DNA from: Hyaloscypha bicolor E
Taxonomy: Eukaryota; Ascomycota; Leotiomycetes; Helotiales; Hyaloscyphaceae
DNA length: 64,000 bases
Direction: 5' to 3'
Assembly (NCBI RefSeq): GCF_002865645.1
Contig: NW_020194519.1
Span: 1,795,542 to 1,859,541 of the forward strand
The notes beneath the pieces were generated by a model. That model made no database searches. It saw only the letters and a list, made by a program, of their open reading frames with translations, and was not told the origin of the DNA. The translations under genes were made by a program, and so were the position numbers. The first letter of the stretch is position 1. Each line of letters starts with the position of its first letter. This document shows, in pieces, positions 11,791 to 23,073 of this stretch.

Positions 11791-12905
11791 CTAATCCTTG
11801 ACCTTTTGAGTACCACGCAGCAAACCAGTTCTCCGAGCGGCAATGAGACCAGCCTTTTGACCTTGTGCAGCGTATCTCGAGATGGTAGAGGCCTTACCAA
11901 TATGTTGGTGGTTACCACCCTATATTTTATTAGTATCTTGTGATCCAGAGTAGCACTAGCATTACATACTCCGTGAGGATGGTCGACGGGGTTCATAGCA
12001 ACACCACGGGTCTTTGGCCAGGAGTTGCGCTTGACAGCGAACTTATGCTTAGCACGGGATGCCTCTGTAAAATCCAATCAGCCAATGCCCAGTTTATGGC
12101 CCTAATACCCAGGGCTCAAACGTACTCAACAACGGCTTGTCAGTTCGTCCACCTCCAGCAACAATGCCAATCATTCCACGCGCACTGCTCTTGATGACCT
12201 TCTTGGCGCCGGATGGAAGCTTGACACGGGTCTTTCCCTCATCTGGGTTATGGCCAATGACCGTAACATAGTTGCCGGATGTGCGTCCGAGAGCACCACG
12301 GTCTCCAGGCTTCTCCTCAACGTTCGAGACGACAGTTCCTTCGGGGACAGATCCAAGAGGCAAGACATTGCCGACCGTCAGGGCAGCGTTCTTTCCTGCA
12401 TAGATGAATTGACCGGTGTACATGCCCTCATTCGCAATGAACGTCTCCAATCTGAGCTTGAATCGGTAGGGATCGCGGAATTGAACCTTTGCAAGAGGAG
12501 CTCCTCGGCCGGGGTCTGTACGTGGTCAGCCTCCAACAATAATGCATAGAAGGGTGACTCATTGCTCACCATGGATAATCTCCTTAATCACTCCGCGGAT
12601 GTATCCTGAACAAAATTATCAGACTTGTCTTCATTCGCAGTGTAGAGTTCGGATTCATCTACCGTGAGCTTCAGCATAATCCAGGTTCCTGAACGCCGCG
12701 GGAGCCTTGTTCAGGCGAGTATTTGCGGTAAAGATCGAACCTCGACCTTTCCTGGTTGATTAAAGCTCGTTAGCTATGAATGGGAGAAGAGAATGGAGGG
12801 TGGAGCGTGATTCTGGAGAAAGGCGGTGCTATGAGAGGGCAGTGGAACATCCGCCAGGAATAGAACAGGGAACACATACCGCTGATTGCGAATAACGCGA
12901 CCCAT
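11791..12905 (-). CDS. rpl2: 60S ribosomal protein uL2 (Rpl2/RPL8)
   Basis: A universal large-subunit protein at the peptidyl-transferase centre. Six exons (12905-12880, 12751-12663, 12605-12570, 12515-12126, 12064-11970, 11919-11791) join to exactly 254 aa, the normal eukaryotic length. It begins [16 protein letters not shown]. The conserved loop [18 protein letters not shown], with the catalytically important His region, is intact across the last intron, and the end GTQKVKD is typical. Five introns of 50-128 nt, with a long first intron right after a 26-nt first exon, are usual for fungal ribosomal protein genes. None of the introns shows clear snoRNA C/D boxes. Confidence 0.96.
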
Positions 12906-14390
12906 TTTTGCTTGCTCTTGACGTCGTCGTCGCCGGTTGTCAAGAGTTGGCGTGTTATGTTGAAGTTCAAAATTCGTTTTCGACTCCCATATTTCTTGTG
13001 TGCGCGTAAGAGGCAGGCGGTAAGCGAGCCAATCATATGATTTTAACAGTAGCGTATATTTCAACTCACGTCGGCTCAACTCCAACACCTCCAAGGTCTT
13101 TTTCTTTGCAGTCTCTTGCCACAAAACTCCTCACCCCGTGTCGTACATGGTCTTGTAGTCTCTTTCTGTTTGATTCCATGTTCAATACTCAAGTTCGCGT
13201 TGTAATCATCTGATATGATGGGGTAAATTGGTCTCCAAGTGACTGGCCATCCTCTTCCTGGTGCTTTTGCCTCATGTCCTCTTCGCACGACATAGAGGGA
13301 ATTTCTCGAACATATCAATATATAGCAAGCTCCTATCATAGTCTAAGTATGCGTGAGATTCTGCAAACATTTTCCTGTCCCCTTTCAACGACTGGAACAT
13401 CCGTATGTGGCTATTCCATTTCTCTGAGCAGCGCATCATTGAGCATCAGATGCATCCAATCGTGGCGGTGATTAAGTGTCCCGTCATGATATGCGACACG
13501 ATAGCGTTGAGTGGTCGGGGGATGTTGATCTCAGAGCCTCGAGCTTTTTCGGGGATTGACACAGCAGCTATTTCTGTCCCCACCCAAATTCTCGACCGTG
13601 CATTTCCAGTAATGTCTACCTTGCGATATCGTATCTCATTTGCATCAATTCCCCTCCTTGTTGTTCAAGTATTTGATATCAATCACAAGTATCGTCCTTA
13701 GGAGAAGCTGGCCGATATGCTCTACGGTGAAGCTCGTGCCGAAAGCGGAGATCACATTTTGACACCATCAAAAGAGTCAAGAGCTCGGCTGATGAAGGGT
13801 GCGACGGGATGCATGCCAAGCGAGTCTGGTTATGTTGGCAATCAAAGTTCTTTTTGGCCGGCAATTGTGAGTTCCCCCATCATTCTCATATCAGACATCT
13901 CCGACATCGAGAACATTCTAAATCATTCAGCAATACTTAATTCAACAAAATCGAAGGGAAAGAGTGAGCAGTAGTTGTTTGTGCATCTTCCATTGCAGCT
14001 CGATAGAGCAGGGCGAACGCGGAACAGGTGATGGCGTGGGACCTCGCTAAGAGTGGACTTATATCATGTGGTGGAATGTGGCCGATATGAGGATTAGGAA
14101 ATGCTTGAGACGGAATGTTCAAGGTTAGAAATCCCTTGAATATTGTAGATCAATCGAGATGGCTCTGGGGGCGATGGACAATAGGAATTTTTGTTTGTAC
14201 AATAGGACAATAGAGAACTTTTCAGTATTCACCTGGTTCATTGTGCGTGGTGAATACCGCGTCAGCCTAGACCAATAAAGTTCCATCGTTCCTGTTGCTT
14301 TCATTTATCGCCAAAGCTTCCAAGCTCCCTCCGACATCATCTTCCAAAACCAATACAGCGCCCGCACCTTCAACCAACACCAACGTCAAG
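12906..14390. other. Intergenic region upstream of divergent uL2 and WHIM-protein genes
   Basis: About 1.5 kb between divergent genes, presumed to contain both promoters and 5' leaders. Open frames of 60-98 codons occur on both strands (for example 13405-13701 and 13717-13974 on +), but none resembles a known protein. No RNA gene was seen. Confidence 0.45.
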
Positions 14391-16531
14391 ATGAGCTCTG
14401 ACGAGTCTTCCGAGCTGTCTTCCGTCCCGTCGGAGGACGATACTAATCTTCAATTAACTAAAAAGGATGGCATATTGAAGTTCTTTTCCAAAGCTCCCCC
14501 TTCCGCCGCATCGAAGGCCAAAGAGGCTTCGCCGCCTCGCCCTAAGCGCGAGCCTTCCCCTCCTCATGAATACGTCCTGGCAGATAATCCTGATATTGCT
14601 GTAAGTATATGATCCTATCGTCGCGTTCTCGATGGCTTTACACGTACAAAACGCGTGGTTTGGTGGTGCAATAGTACTAACTGTCTTTTGCGTAGTTCAT
14701 CGTCATGTTCCGCTCAAGATTCACGGAAGCCTTCCCAAAGTCCCTTTACAATTTCGGTCCTCAGGAACTCGAACGAGATATCGTAGACACCGTCCCTGGA
14801 GAGGGCGCGGAGCATTTGCTGTGCGCATTGCTTGGATTGCTCCTCAACAGAAAGCAGGATGTAAAGTGAGTTCGCTTTTGCGGCCGGAAATTCTTCCAGT
14901 GTCTTCAGGACCAAGTTGCTGACCGGTCATCCAACTAGGGCAGGACATTACAATCGAGCGCTGGAGGAAGCAGTTCAGACTCACAAGTCGCAATGGGCGA
15001 AGGATTGGGAGAGCAAGAATCCGCTGTCTGGGGGTGCGACCTTCACCACAATGATGCCTACTCAACGAGTGAGAAAGCCCTCTTCTCCTTCTGGCGCCGG
15101 CGATTATGTGCTCGTCCTCAGCTGTACTAACTTTGTGATAGCTTACTCTCCTACGAACCCTGATTCTATGGTCCCTCTCCTCCTCCGAGACCGTGAAGGG
15201 TATAATTCAAGCCTCCTACAAGCAAAGCCGTCACGACGATGATCTCAACCAACCGCTTTCGGTCCAACCATGGGGTTCAGATGGCGATAAGCGTCGATAC
15301 TATCTTATTGAAGGTCTGGATGATACACACTTCAGGATATACCGCGAGAGCAACCACACTGCTATAAAGCGAACCTGGTGGAGCGTCGCAAGTGATATCG
15401 ACGAATTAAAGGCTCTTGCCGACAAGCTCTCTCATGAGGGTGGTCAGAAAGCCCGCCTTCTCAGTCAAAGGATTCGAGCTGCTATCCCTCGCTTTGAGTC
15501 GACAGAGGAGGTATGCTTGGTGTCCATCCACAAGTTTTGAAGCGAAGCTAACTATTTCTCAGAAGCGGAAGCGACGTGAATATCGACAAGGACGTAAGAA
15601 TCAATTCAAGCGTCCAGAGCCCAATTACTCCATGTATGAAGGCCGTACCCGAGGCAAGCGTATGAAGTACACGTATTCGGACGAGGAGGATGACATATAT
15701 TCCGATTCTACAACTACTCGACGGTCAACACGCAATACCGGAACACACACTCCTGCGGAACAAAGCGGTCCTACCATCACTCAAAGTGGTCGTCAGGTTA
15801 AGTCTCGTCACGGAGGTACCTATGGTGAAAGCATTCTGAGCGAAACTCATGCGCCGACTATCTCTGCTGGAGGATTTGATGGAACAAGCGAAGAGCCTGA
15901 AGGTGATGGATCCGGCAGACCAAGACGGGCAGCAGCTACTGCTGCTACCAACGGATGGACCGCGAAGGGAGGTCGTCATATCGAAGGTTACAACAATGTC
16001 GATGAGATGACAAGCGAGGATGAGGGGGATGCGAGTGAGCAAGATTACGGCGATGATGAAGAAGAGGATGATCATATCTCACTTGGAACAGACGTTGATG
16101 ACCCCGATGACTTGACCGATGAGGATGAGGACCTGGATGAGGCCGACGAGAAGAAAAAGTTGATCGTCAAGCTACCAGTCAAGACGCCCACCCCGGAGAA
16201 GATCACAACTACCAAGCTTCCACTGACTCCAGAGAAAGAATTTGCTAAATCAGCTGGTTTGTTCTCATCCACTGCAAGCAACGAGAATGCATCCACCAGT
16301 ACTTCGAATGCTGTAAGCGGTGCAAACCCGACTGACGTCGATACGAAGGAGAACACCCATCCATCATCGAACTCGGGAATGACAAACACAACAACAAAGC
16401 CGATTAATGTTCCGCCTAAGTCTCCTCACCAACCTCAAATAGCTCCGTTGTCTCCTCTCGCTTTCCGTGGCAGTCCGGAAAAGCTACCTGCCTTCCCTCC
16501 CTCCGTTGATGTTAGATTTGGGGGAACTTAA
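14391..16531 (+). CDS. WHIM-domain chromatin-associated protein (Rsf1/ISWI-accessory-like)
   Basis: Five exons (14391-14600, 14696-14865, 14939-15068, 15142-15510, 15563-16531) encode 615 aa. The central part carries the WHIM1-like block (FTEAFPKSLYNFGPQELE then LLCALLGLLLN) and the WHIM2/3-like block LNQPLSVQPWGSDGDKRRYY with YLIEGLDDTHFRIYRES. These are found in partners of ISWI-type remodellers such as Rsf1 and Itc1, where they contact the ATPase and linker DNA. The N-terminus is Ser-rich. The C-terminal half is disordered, with a long acidic run (around residues 450-500) and TP/SP sites typical of CDK or MAPK targets. I infer a nuclear chromatin role. The exact complex is unknown. The start at 14391 (MSSDESSELSSVPSED) is preferred over an in-frame ATG at 14295 because its context is better. 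Confidence 0.8.
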
Positions 16532-16951
16532 AAGCAGATCATGAATGGTTTTCTTTACATCGAATGAGGGTATCTAAAACAGGTGGGCGGCACTATTGTA
16601 AAAGGGGATGTTTTAGAACGGCGTACCAGGTGTTCATTTGGGCGGTATGTTGGCACACACGTACTTTAGACACCATGCAGTCGAAAGCTACAGTATTAAG
16701 TCTCTGAATGGAGAGATGGCTTCACGAACGAAAAAACATTTCCCAATGCATGTGACTGTAAAGTAACCGATCATCAAATTGACCAAGTTTGACGGCCTGA
16801 ATTGTCAACCGCAAGAATATGTGCAGTCAGTTCTGTTCATACACTTTTACATGCCTCTCCTGGCTAACCTTCCTACCTGTTCATGAGCAATCGTAACCAT
16901 CCCATCTAAGATTCCAAACGCCTTCAGCCATCTCACAAGCATCAACATCCT
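16532..16951. other. Intergenic region between convergent genes
   Basis: 420 bases between the 3' ends of the WHIM-domain gene (+) and the DUF1770 gene (-). I see no gene or notable repeat. Confidence 0.5.
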
Positions 16952-17686
16952 CTAATTACTAGTAGAACTAGAGTTCTGATTTTGATAGTGCTAATACCAG
17001 ATAATCAGCAAAAGCTCCAAGGTTCCACACTCCCCAACCTCCACCTAAGGCTCAAGAACCAAAGTCTACTTACATCTCCCACATCTGCCGCAAGCTTCTT
17101 ATCACCTATATTCTTCAAGTCCTTAGGCAACTTCCAATTGTTGGTCTTATACCACCATCTTCTGATCTTCGCTCCGACAGAGGTACCGCTCAATTGTGCT
17201 GATCGATTCCAATATCGCCATCCGTGAAGAGCCAGACTCCATACCATGCCTTGGACTAATGGTAACAGTACCTTAACAGGTCAGCATCTATCACTCCAGA
17301 TTCCAATTCGAGAGAATATCAAGGCGTACCTGATCCCGCGCCGTAATATAAAGCACTTTCCATCTGCTATCCGCCCCCGCAATGCTTGCTAAATAGCTCT
17401 GCTCAAACCTCAAATCTGGCAGCGGACCAAAGCTTGAGCGCCGGGGCGTTGGCTTTAGCACGGAGTATGGAATGTCTTCTTCGTCGTCCTCATCGATTGC
17501 ATCATCTTCATCGTAGGCATATTTCTCGACGGAGGAATCTGATACCGGCGGTCGACGGGAGTATTGGACAGGCTCCTTTTGTGAGGCGGTGGTTGAGGGA
17601 TTGAGATCGTGAGCTGGTGATGGATTGCGTTTTATGGAGGCTGTCTGGATTGTTTCCGCGATCTGGAGGGGGAGGGAGGACGACAT
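16952..17686 (-). CDS. DUF1770 family fungal protein
   Basis: A member of a family known only from filamentous ascomycetes, with no established function. Three exons (17686-17330, 17271-17074, 16990-16952) encode 197 aa. The start MSSSLPLQIAETIQTASIKR, the block LPDLRFEQSYLASIAGADSRW and the following LLPLVQGMVWSLALHGWRYW and GAKIRRWWYKTNNWKLP match what I know of DUF1770. An acidic stretch (DEDDAIDEDDEED) lies near residue 75. The VLLPLVQGMVWSLALHGW segment is hydrophobic and might be membrane-embedded, but it contains a Trp/Arg-rich flank. The final 13-codon exon is inferred from a good donor (GTAAGT) and acceptor (TTAG) and is less certain. The in-frame ATG at 17842 is unconserved. Confidence 0.78.
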
Positions 17687-18341
17687 GTTGAGGTATTTAT
17701 TGCTGGGTTTAGAATTGTGGTCGTTCGAAGGTTGAGGATGGAGCTGTCTGTCGCTTGCTTTCTGGAGTGGCCGAGGTTCCGCCTCGACCTTCATCTCATT
17801 TCTTAAAAATATCCTCTTCAAAACCGGTATATTTGCGATCATTCTTTCCTTTCACATCCTAAATTAGGAGAAGATGTCACTCAAGTCCATTTTCTTCCCC
17901 ACCTTCTAGAGAATCCTCTTTCAAGCATGGTCTTTCAATTCAAATCAACCAAGAGGCAGCTTGTCAAGTTGTCGTCTTGCTTTGGGTGAACCCATTCATG
18001 TCTCGGTGAGGTTGAATATTCTCGTTCCAAGTTGTTTGGGATTTTTTGACCATTAATGGGTTCTACTCTTTAACAGGATCATCGATAGCTCTTGAATACG
18101 ATTCTAGTTTGTTTCAAAAATGACTCCCAAATAAGTGATTAAGCAAACCAACCGACTTCGTTGTCAACCCATTTCGCATCAGTTATATCCTTCAATTTCC
18201 TCGCATTTCTTTCCTTTTCTAACACTCCCTTCCCTCGAAATCCCCCCATTTACCCTTCAATTTTATGCACCAACTTCTTTCCACACAAGTTCTATTCTTC
18301 CAACTCTTCCAAATTCAACCTCAAGACTACAAAGTCAATAT
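17687..18341. other. Intergenic region upstream of DUF1770 gene
   Basis: About 655 bases between the DUF1770 start (-) and a small Cys-rich ORF (+). The part from about 18180 is rich in C and T on the + strand, as fungal promoters and leaders often are. No other gene is supported. Confidence 0.4.
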
Positions 18342-18557
18342 ATGTGCAAATTCCAATGTCCTCTTTACCGTTGCGGGCACTTTGGACGCAAACTTATGGA
18401 TCGATGTCCCACCAACAAAACTCTCGAAATCGGTCTCTGTCCGTTGTGGAAAGGGCAGAATGATGTAGAACGACCGGGTGGCTGTCCGAGATGTAGGAGG
18501 GGACCAAGGAAACAGAGCAATAAGAAAAGCCCGGGATGTGGATCCCAGGTCGTGTAA
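18342..18557 (+). CDS. Small Cys-rich protein with MC...CGH start, function unknown
   Basis: A 71-codon frame coding for a basic peptide with eight Cys, spaced as MCKFQCPLYRCGH, then RC, LCP and GGCPRCRR. The pattern C-x3-C-x4-CGH followed later by CP..C and CxxC resembles short putative zinc-binding proteins common in helotialean and other ascomycete genomes that begin MC and carry an early CGH. The N-terminus has no signal peptide, so an intracellular metal-binding role is more likely than secretion. The longer frame from 18135 only adds low-complexity sequence. It has no recognisable partner. The ORF at 19155 looks like a distant relative. Without expression evidence it remains tentative. 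Confidence 0.45.
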   Translation: MCKFQCPLYRCGHFGRKLMDRCPTNKTLEIGLCPLWKGQNDVERPGGCPRCRRGPRKQSNKKSPGCGSQVV

Positions 18558-19154
18558 ATCAGTTCTACACCGGAAGGTGTGGGCTCTTGGACGGTAAGCT
18601 TTTACGACTGGAGAGTCTGGCGATACTTTCAAACATCATGCAACAAGAATAGATCTTAATAGCCTCGCTTCAGCCAAAATAAAAATCTTGGATCTCAAGC
18701 ATCGGTTTGCAAGGTACTTTCGTGAACTGTAACACGTGCTTTCCTGTCCTGTTCAAAACATGACAGGGAAGAGGGAGATCTAAAAGTCCTCCTCAACCTC
18801 CTAAACGTGAATTTAAAGACCTTGCCCGTTGTGGATTCGACTGCGTGTATGATTCATAGCATCACAACATTCCCATGCAATACAATGTATCTCCCACGTG
18901 CTCGATTTGCGATTTATGCCATTGTATGCTCCAAAAAGAAAGGGAGCTTAGACTAGACATTTTCACCACCATTCACGGATGGGATCCCAATTCAGTGACA
19001 TAAGTACGCCCTTACTGCTCCACATCTACAACTAATCCTAGTTTCACCAACACCGAACTCGACAAGCACTTTGACCAAGACACAAGCAATATCAACTTCA
19101 AACACAACGGAGCTTCCCAGCTCAGGAAAAGAAAAGGTCACTCAACCGTTCGCA
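18558..19154. other. Intergenic region between small ORFs
   Basis: About 600 bases without a supported gene, between the Cys-rich ORF and a possible degenerate relative. Nothing else notable is seen. Confidence 0.4.
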
Positions 19155-19349
19155 ATGTGCCATAAATCGCTTCTTCGATATAGCTATACTTATCATCCTA
19201 AAAAAAAGTTCAAGTCATTTGCAAATTGTACAACAAAGCTTAGGAGACCACTTGCACAAATTCCCGATGGGAAGGGGAAATTCCGCAGTATCAAAAAGAG
19301 ATTTGTCCAAGCTGCCAGGCGGGATTATCCCTGGCTATATCATTGAGAG
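19155..19349 (+). pseudogene. Possible degenerate relative of the small MC-start protein
   Basis: The frame begins MCHKSLLRYSYTYHPKKKF and runs about 63 codons, with only one further Cys (ANCTTKL). The spacing MC-x3-L-x-RY-x3-Y-H parallels the MC-x3-C-x4-CGH start of the ORF at 18342, but the metal-ligand Cys residues are largely gone. I read it as either a decayed paralogue or a chance frame. The in-frame ATG at 19071 adds an unconserved Ser/Thr-rich leader. Confidence 0.25.
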
Positions 19350-20623
19350 TTTGAAGGGGTGGGGCTACCGGGGATATACACCGCTGCTTTGTTCGAGGAC
19401 AGTGACGAGAAACAGACTTGGGATAATGAGTGTACTCGGATCGGGAAAGAGGCATTAGAGGAACAGTTCGGCTTGAGAGGTGCCCTGTAACCACGGTCAG
19501 CAACCAGGTCCTTGAGTTTGACGTAGTACGAGTAGAGAAGCCGTAGAAATGTGTTTCTTGGGTTCATGGGACTTTGTTACAAACCTGGAGATATTTCGTG
19601 CTTGGTGTTACTGAACAAAAGGTTTTCTAACTTCTCCAATGCTTCTCTCTACCTGCGTGGCGAGCCACTCTCGTAACGATAAACCTAGTATGGAAGTATG
19701 AAAAATAAAGCAATTTCTGAATAATCCCCGCTTCGAACATTAATCATCCAAAATAATCACTTGCACTCGCAACGTGCACTATTAATGGTCTCTTCTTTCT
19801 GACAGATAAGGGAATGAAGTGCGATTGCCTCCTCAAGTCATAAAGCTATCAAATAATTAGAACAAGACCAAACCTGCCGTGAGGTCTGTTTTAAAAAATG
19901 GAGGGAGGACGAGGGGGGTGTATGAAGAATGTGATATTATGCTCTTGTAATTATCGGCAATACCTCTGGTGCCTTCCGAGATTGGGATTATTGTGAAAGA
20001 ACAGTTTTTTGTGGCAGGATGGAAATGATTTGGGAGATGAGGGCCAAGGAAATTATCTGTATCCGGAGTCCCACGGTGGCTAAAAGTCCAATCATGCTTT
20101 AGCTCCTCCATAGCAGATACCGCTGACCGCTCTGTTCTCTTGATCTGACTATCCCGCTCGTCCACTTGCTACAAAGAGTTGAAGCATCTGGGCCGAGTCT
20201 GCTGAGGAATGGGGCACTGGGGCTGAGCAACTTGGCGGGTGTCAGTGATGACTCTGCATGACTCCCGGGGGATCCTATGCCCGCACTGTATTGGTAGAGC
20301 AATGTTTTTGTGAGTGATTTGACATCACTTCTTACCACAAAGTAGTCAAAGTATTCGATTGGTGGTGAGTATTTTCACATAGATGTTTTATAAAATCTCC
20401 TTTCCACCACGTCGAATGTCCTTTACCCCTTCGGTACAAGAACGCTCGGACCAACAAACCTACCCACCCAGGCATTTCTACCCTAAAAGATCGGCTCGCC
20501 CACGTCACTCACAAACTCACCTCAGAGAAAAGATCGATCTTGACACTGGGCCCTGCAGCGTCAAGCATCTGTCGTGAAGACCATCTCAAGGACCGAGATC
20601 TTGAAGCGTCATCAACCGCAAAA
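19350..20623. other. Intergenic region upstream of eRF1
   Basis: About 1.27 kb before the eRF1 start. It includes frames on the minus strand (19857-20165, 20099-20338) with no recognisable product. The last 240 bases are C/T-rich and probably hold the eRF1 5' leader. Confidence 0.4.
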
Positions 20624-22088
20624 ATGAGTGACGCCCAAGCAAACGAGGCCGAGAAGAACATCGAGATCTGGAAGGTGAAAAAGCTCATCAAGCGCTTGGA
20701 GGCTGCTCGAGGAAATGGAACCTCCATGATCTCCCTCATCATTCGTGGGTACTTGAATATGCCTGCATGAACATGTGCTAACATAGAGTCTGTAGCGCCA
20801 AAGGATCAGGTGTCCCGGGCTGCGAAGATGTTAGCAGAAGAATATGTATGCTCTGCTCACTCTTGCCTTGTGACACGTTGCTGATATCTTCACAGGGTAC
20901 TGCATCGAACATCAAGTCCCGTGTCAATCGACAATCTGTCCTGTCTGCTATTACATCTACCCAGCAGCGGTTGAAGCTTTACAACAAGGTTCCCCCGAAT
21001 GGCTTGGTCGTTTATTGTGGTGAAATCTTGACTTCCGAAGGCAAGGAGAGAAAGGTCAATATCGATTTCGAACCCTTCAAGCCTATCAATACCTCCCTAT
21101 ACCTTTGCGACAACAAGTTCCATACCGAGGCTCTTGCCGAACTCTTGGAATCTGACCAGAAGTTTGGCTTTATTATCATGGATGGTAATGGAGCGCTTTT
21201 CGGAACTTTGAGTGGCAACACACGAGATGTGGTTCACAAATTTTCTGTTGATCTTCCCAAGAAGCATGGTCGTGGTGGACAATCTGCCCTTCGTTTTGCC
21301 CGTCTTCGTGAGGAGAAGCGGCACAACTATGTCCGCAAGGTTGCCGAATTGGCCGTCCAAAACTTTATCACTGCCGACAAAGTCAACGTCGCTGGCATTA
21401 TCTTGGCTGGCTCCGCAGATTTCAAGAACGATTTGAACCAGTCAGATCTTTTTGACAACCGCCTGCAAACCAAAGTCATCAAGGTCGTTGATGTTTCATA
21501 TGGTGGCGAGAACGGTTTCAATCAAGCTATTGAGCTTTCTGCCGAAACCCTCAGCAATGTCAAGTTCATTCAAGAGAAGAAATTGATTGGAAAGTACTTT
21601 GAGGAGATCAGTCAAGACTCTGGACGTGTTTGCTATGGTGTTGAGGATACGTTGAAAGCACTGGAGCTCGGTGCTGTTGAGACTTTGATTGTCTTTGAGA
21701 ACCTGGAAATTAATCGATGGGTGCTCAAGGATGTCAATGGGGTCCAGATCGTTTTGCACACCACCAAGCAATCGGAGGCCGCCAACCGTGAGCAATTTAT
21801 GGATAAGGAAACCGGCCAGGAGATGGAAGTTGTCCAACAGGAGTCTTTCTTGGAATGGATTGCTGAGAAATACAAGGACTTTGGTGCTACTTTGGAGTTC
21901 GTCTCTGATCGTTCCTCGGAGGGCAACCAGTTCGTTAAAGGCTTTGGTGGTATTGGTGGACTTCTCCGCTATAAGGTCAACTTTGAGCAATTAGCTGAAG
22001 TTGATGACGATGATGACTACTATGACGGTATGTACCTTCACCTTATTTCTGTTGTACGGCTCTGGAGACTGACTCTGTTGCAGATTGA
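20624..22088 (+). CDS. sup45: Eukaryotic peptide chain release factor subunit 1 (eRF1/Sup45)
   Basis: Recognises all three stop codons and triggers peptidyl-tRNA hydrolysis on the ribosome, together with eRF3. Four exons (20624-20744, 20796-20845, 20896-22027, 22084-22088) encode 435 aa. The stop-codon motif TASNIKS, the YLCDNKF motif of the N domain and the catalytic [10 protein letters not shown] (GGQ) of the M domain are all intact. The C domain that binds eRF3 ends in the usual acidic DDDDDYYDD tail. The last exon supplies only two bases of a split Asp codon plus the TGA stop, a very small terminal coding exon. Introns are 50-56 nt. Confidence 0.97.
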
Positions 22089-23073
22089 CAGTTTGATGAC
22101 CTCGCATTGAGCGAGGAACCAACTCCAGTTGTACCATCAAGTCAGAATCTGTCACCCCGCCCTCGTGCCGTGCAGCAGATCAGACAGCCTGCAATCTATG
22201 GCTCCCGCCGGAGTGCTGTGGCCCGTCCAAGCCCTCTCCGGTCCGTCACGATGGCTTCTTGAGTTGAACACTCACATGTCAGAGGTATGTGATCCTGCAT
22301 TCCCTGATGTGTTCCCCTGCTGACTGACCTTTCAGAATAGAAGAACTCAAAATCCGTTGGGTGCACTTTATATCCGCTGATGGAACAGATGTGGAGGATG
22401 TGCGCCCTGGCGAAACTGCTTATTATAAAAGTCGACTGCTTTGAGGATAGCTAGATAAACATCTCAGATTCGGGGTACTCCAGACGGATCAGTTCTAGTA
22501 GGCAAATTCAAAGTCTTGTTGACCCAACTAAGCCCCAGCGCCCATCTGCAAGAGAGTAAAACGGTTCAGTAATTTGAGTTGGATTTAGACTCCTCACATG
22601 GAGCTGAACCGGTTGACCGATGAGCCTTCATTATATAGGCGTTGCACTGGTGCTTTCCAGCCGATCCCTAAGCCGTGATGAAATGGAATGGTGAAGCCGT
22701 CAATACAAGCCCTCAAGCATTTTATATTTTCATCTGTGTTTTCAAGGGCCAGGTACCTTTACCAGGAAGCAGCTTTCTCGTTCTCTGGCCTTCGTAATGT
22801 GTATTTGACTTCTCTCATTTGGATTGGGACCCAATACGGAGGAGAACCCGTGCCCAAGTGCTAGCGAGATTCCGCAGTGTGGGGTGGTGGGGTATAATTT
22901 TTATCGTTAGAACTTGTTCGAGAGATACGACTCGCACACCCGGTAATGTCCACCACGGCAAGGTGGTGCGGGTTCGGGCATTCACAATATTTCTTTGATA
23001 TGGCATAGATTTGTGCTTCACATTTCTTACAAATACACCCCACAACCACCCCCTCTGTTGCTGAGCATCAACC
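22089..23073. other. Intergenic region between eRF1 and prephenate dehydratase genes
   Basis: About 985 bases that should hold the eRF1 3' UTR and the prephenate dehydratase promoter. Short frames (22129-22323 +, 22815-23111 -) are unconvincing. Confidence 0.45.

Noticed and set aside
13405..13974. Two + strand frames between uL2 and the WHIM gene
   Set aside because: Unrecognised translations separated by a stop, inside what should be a divergent promoter region.
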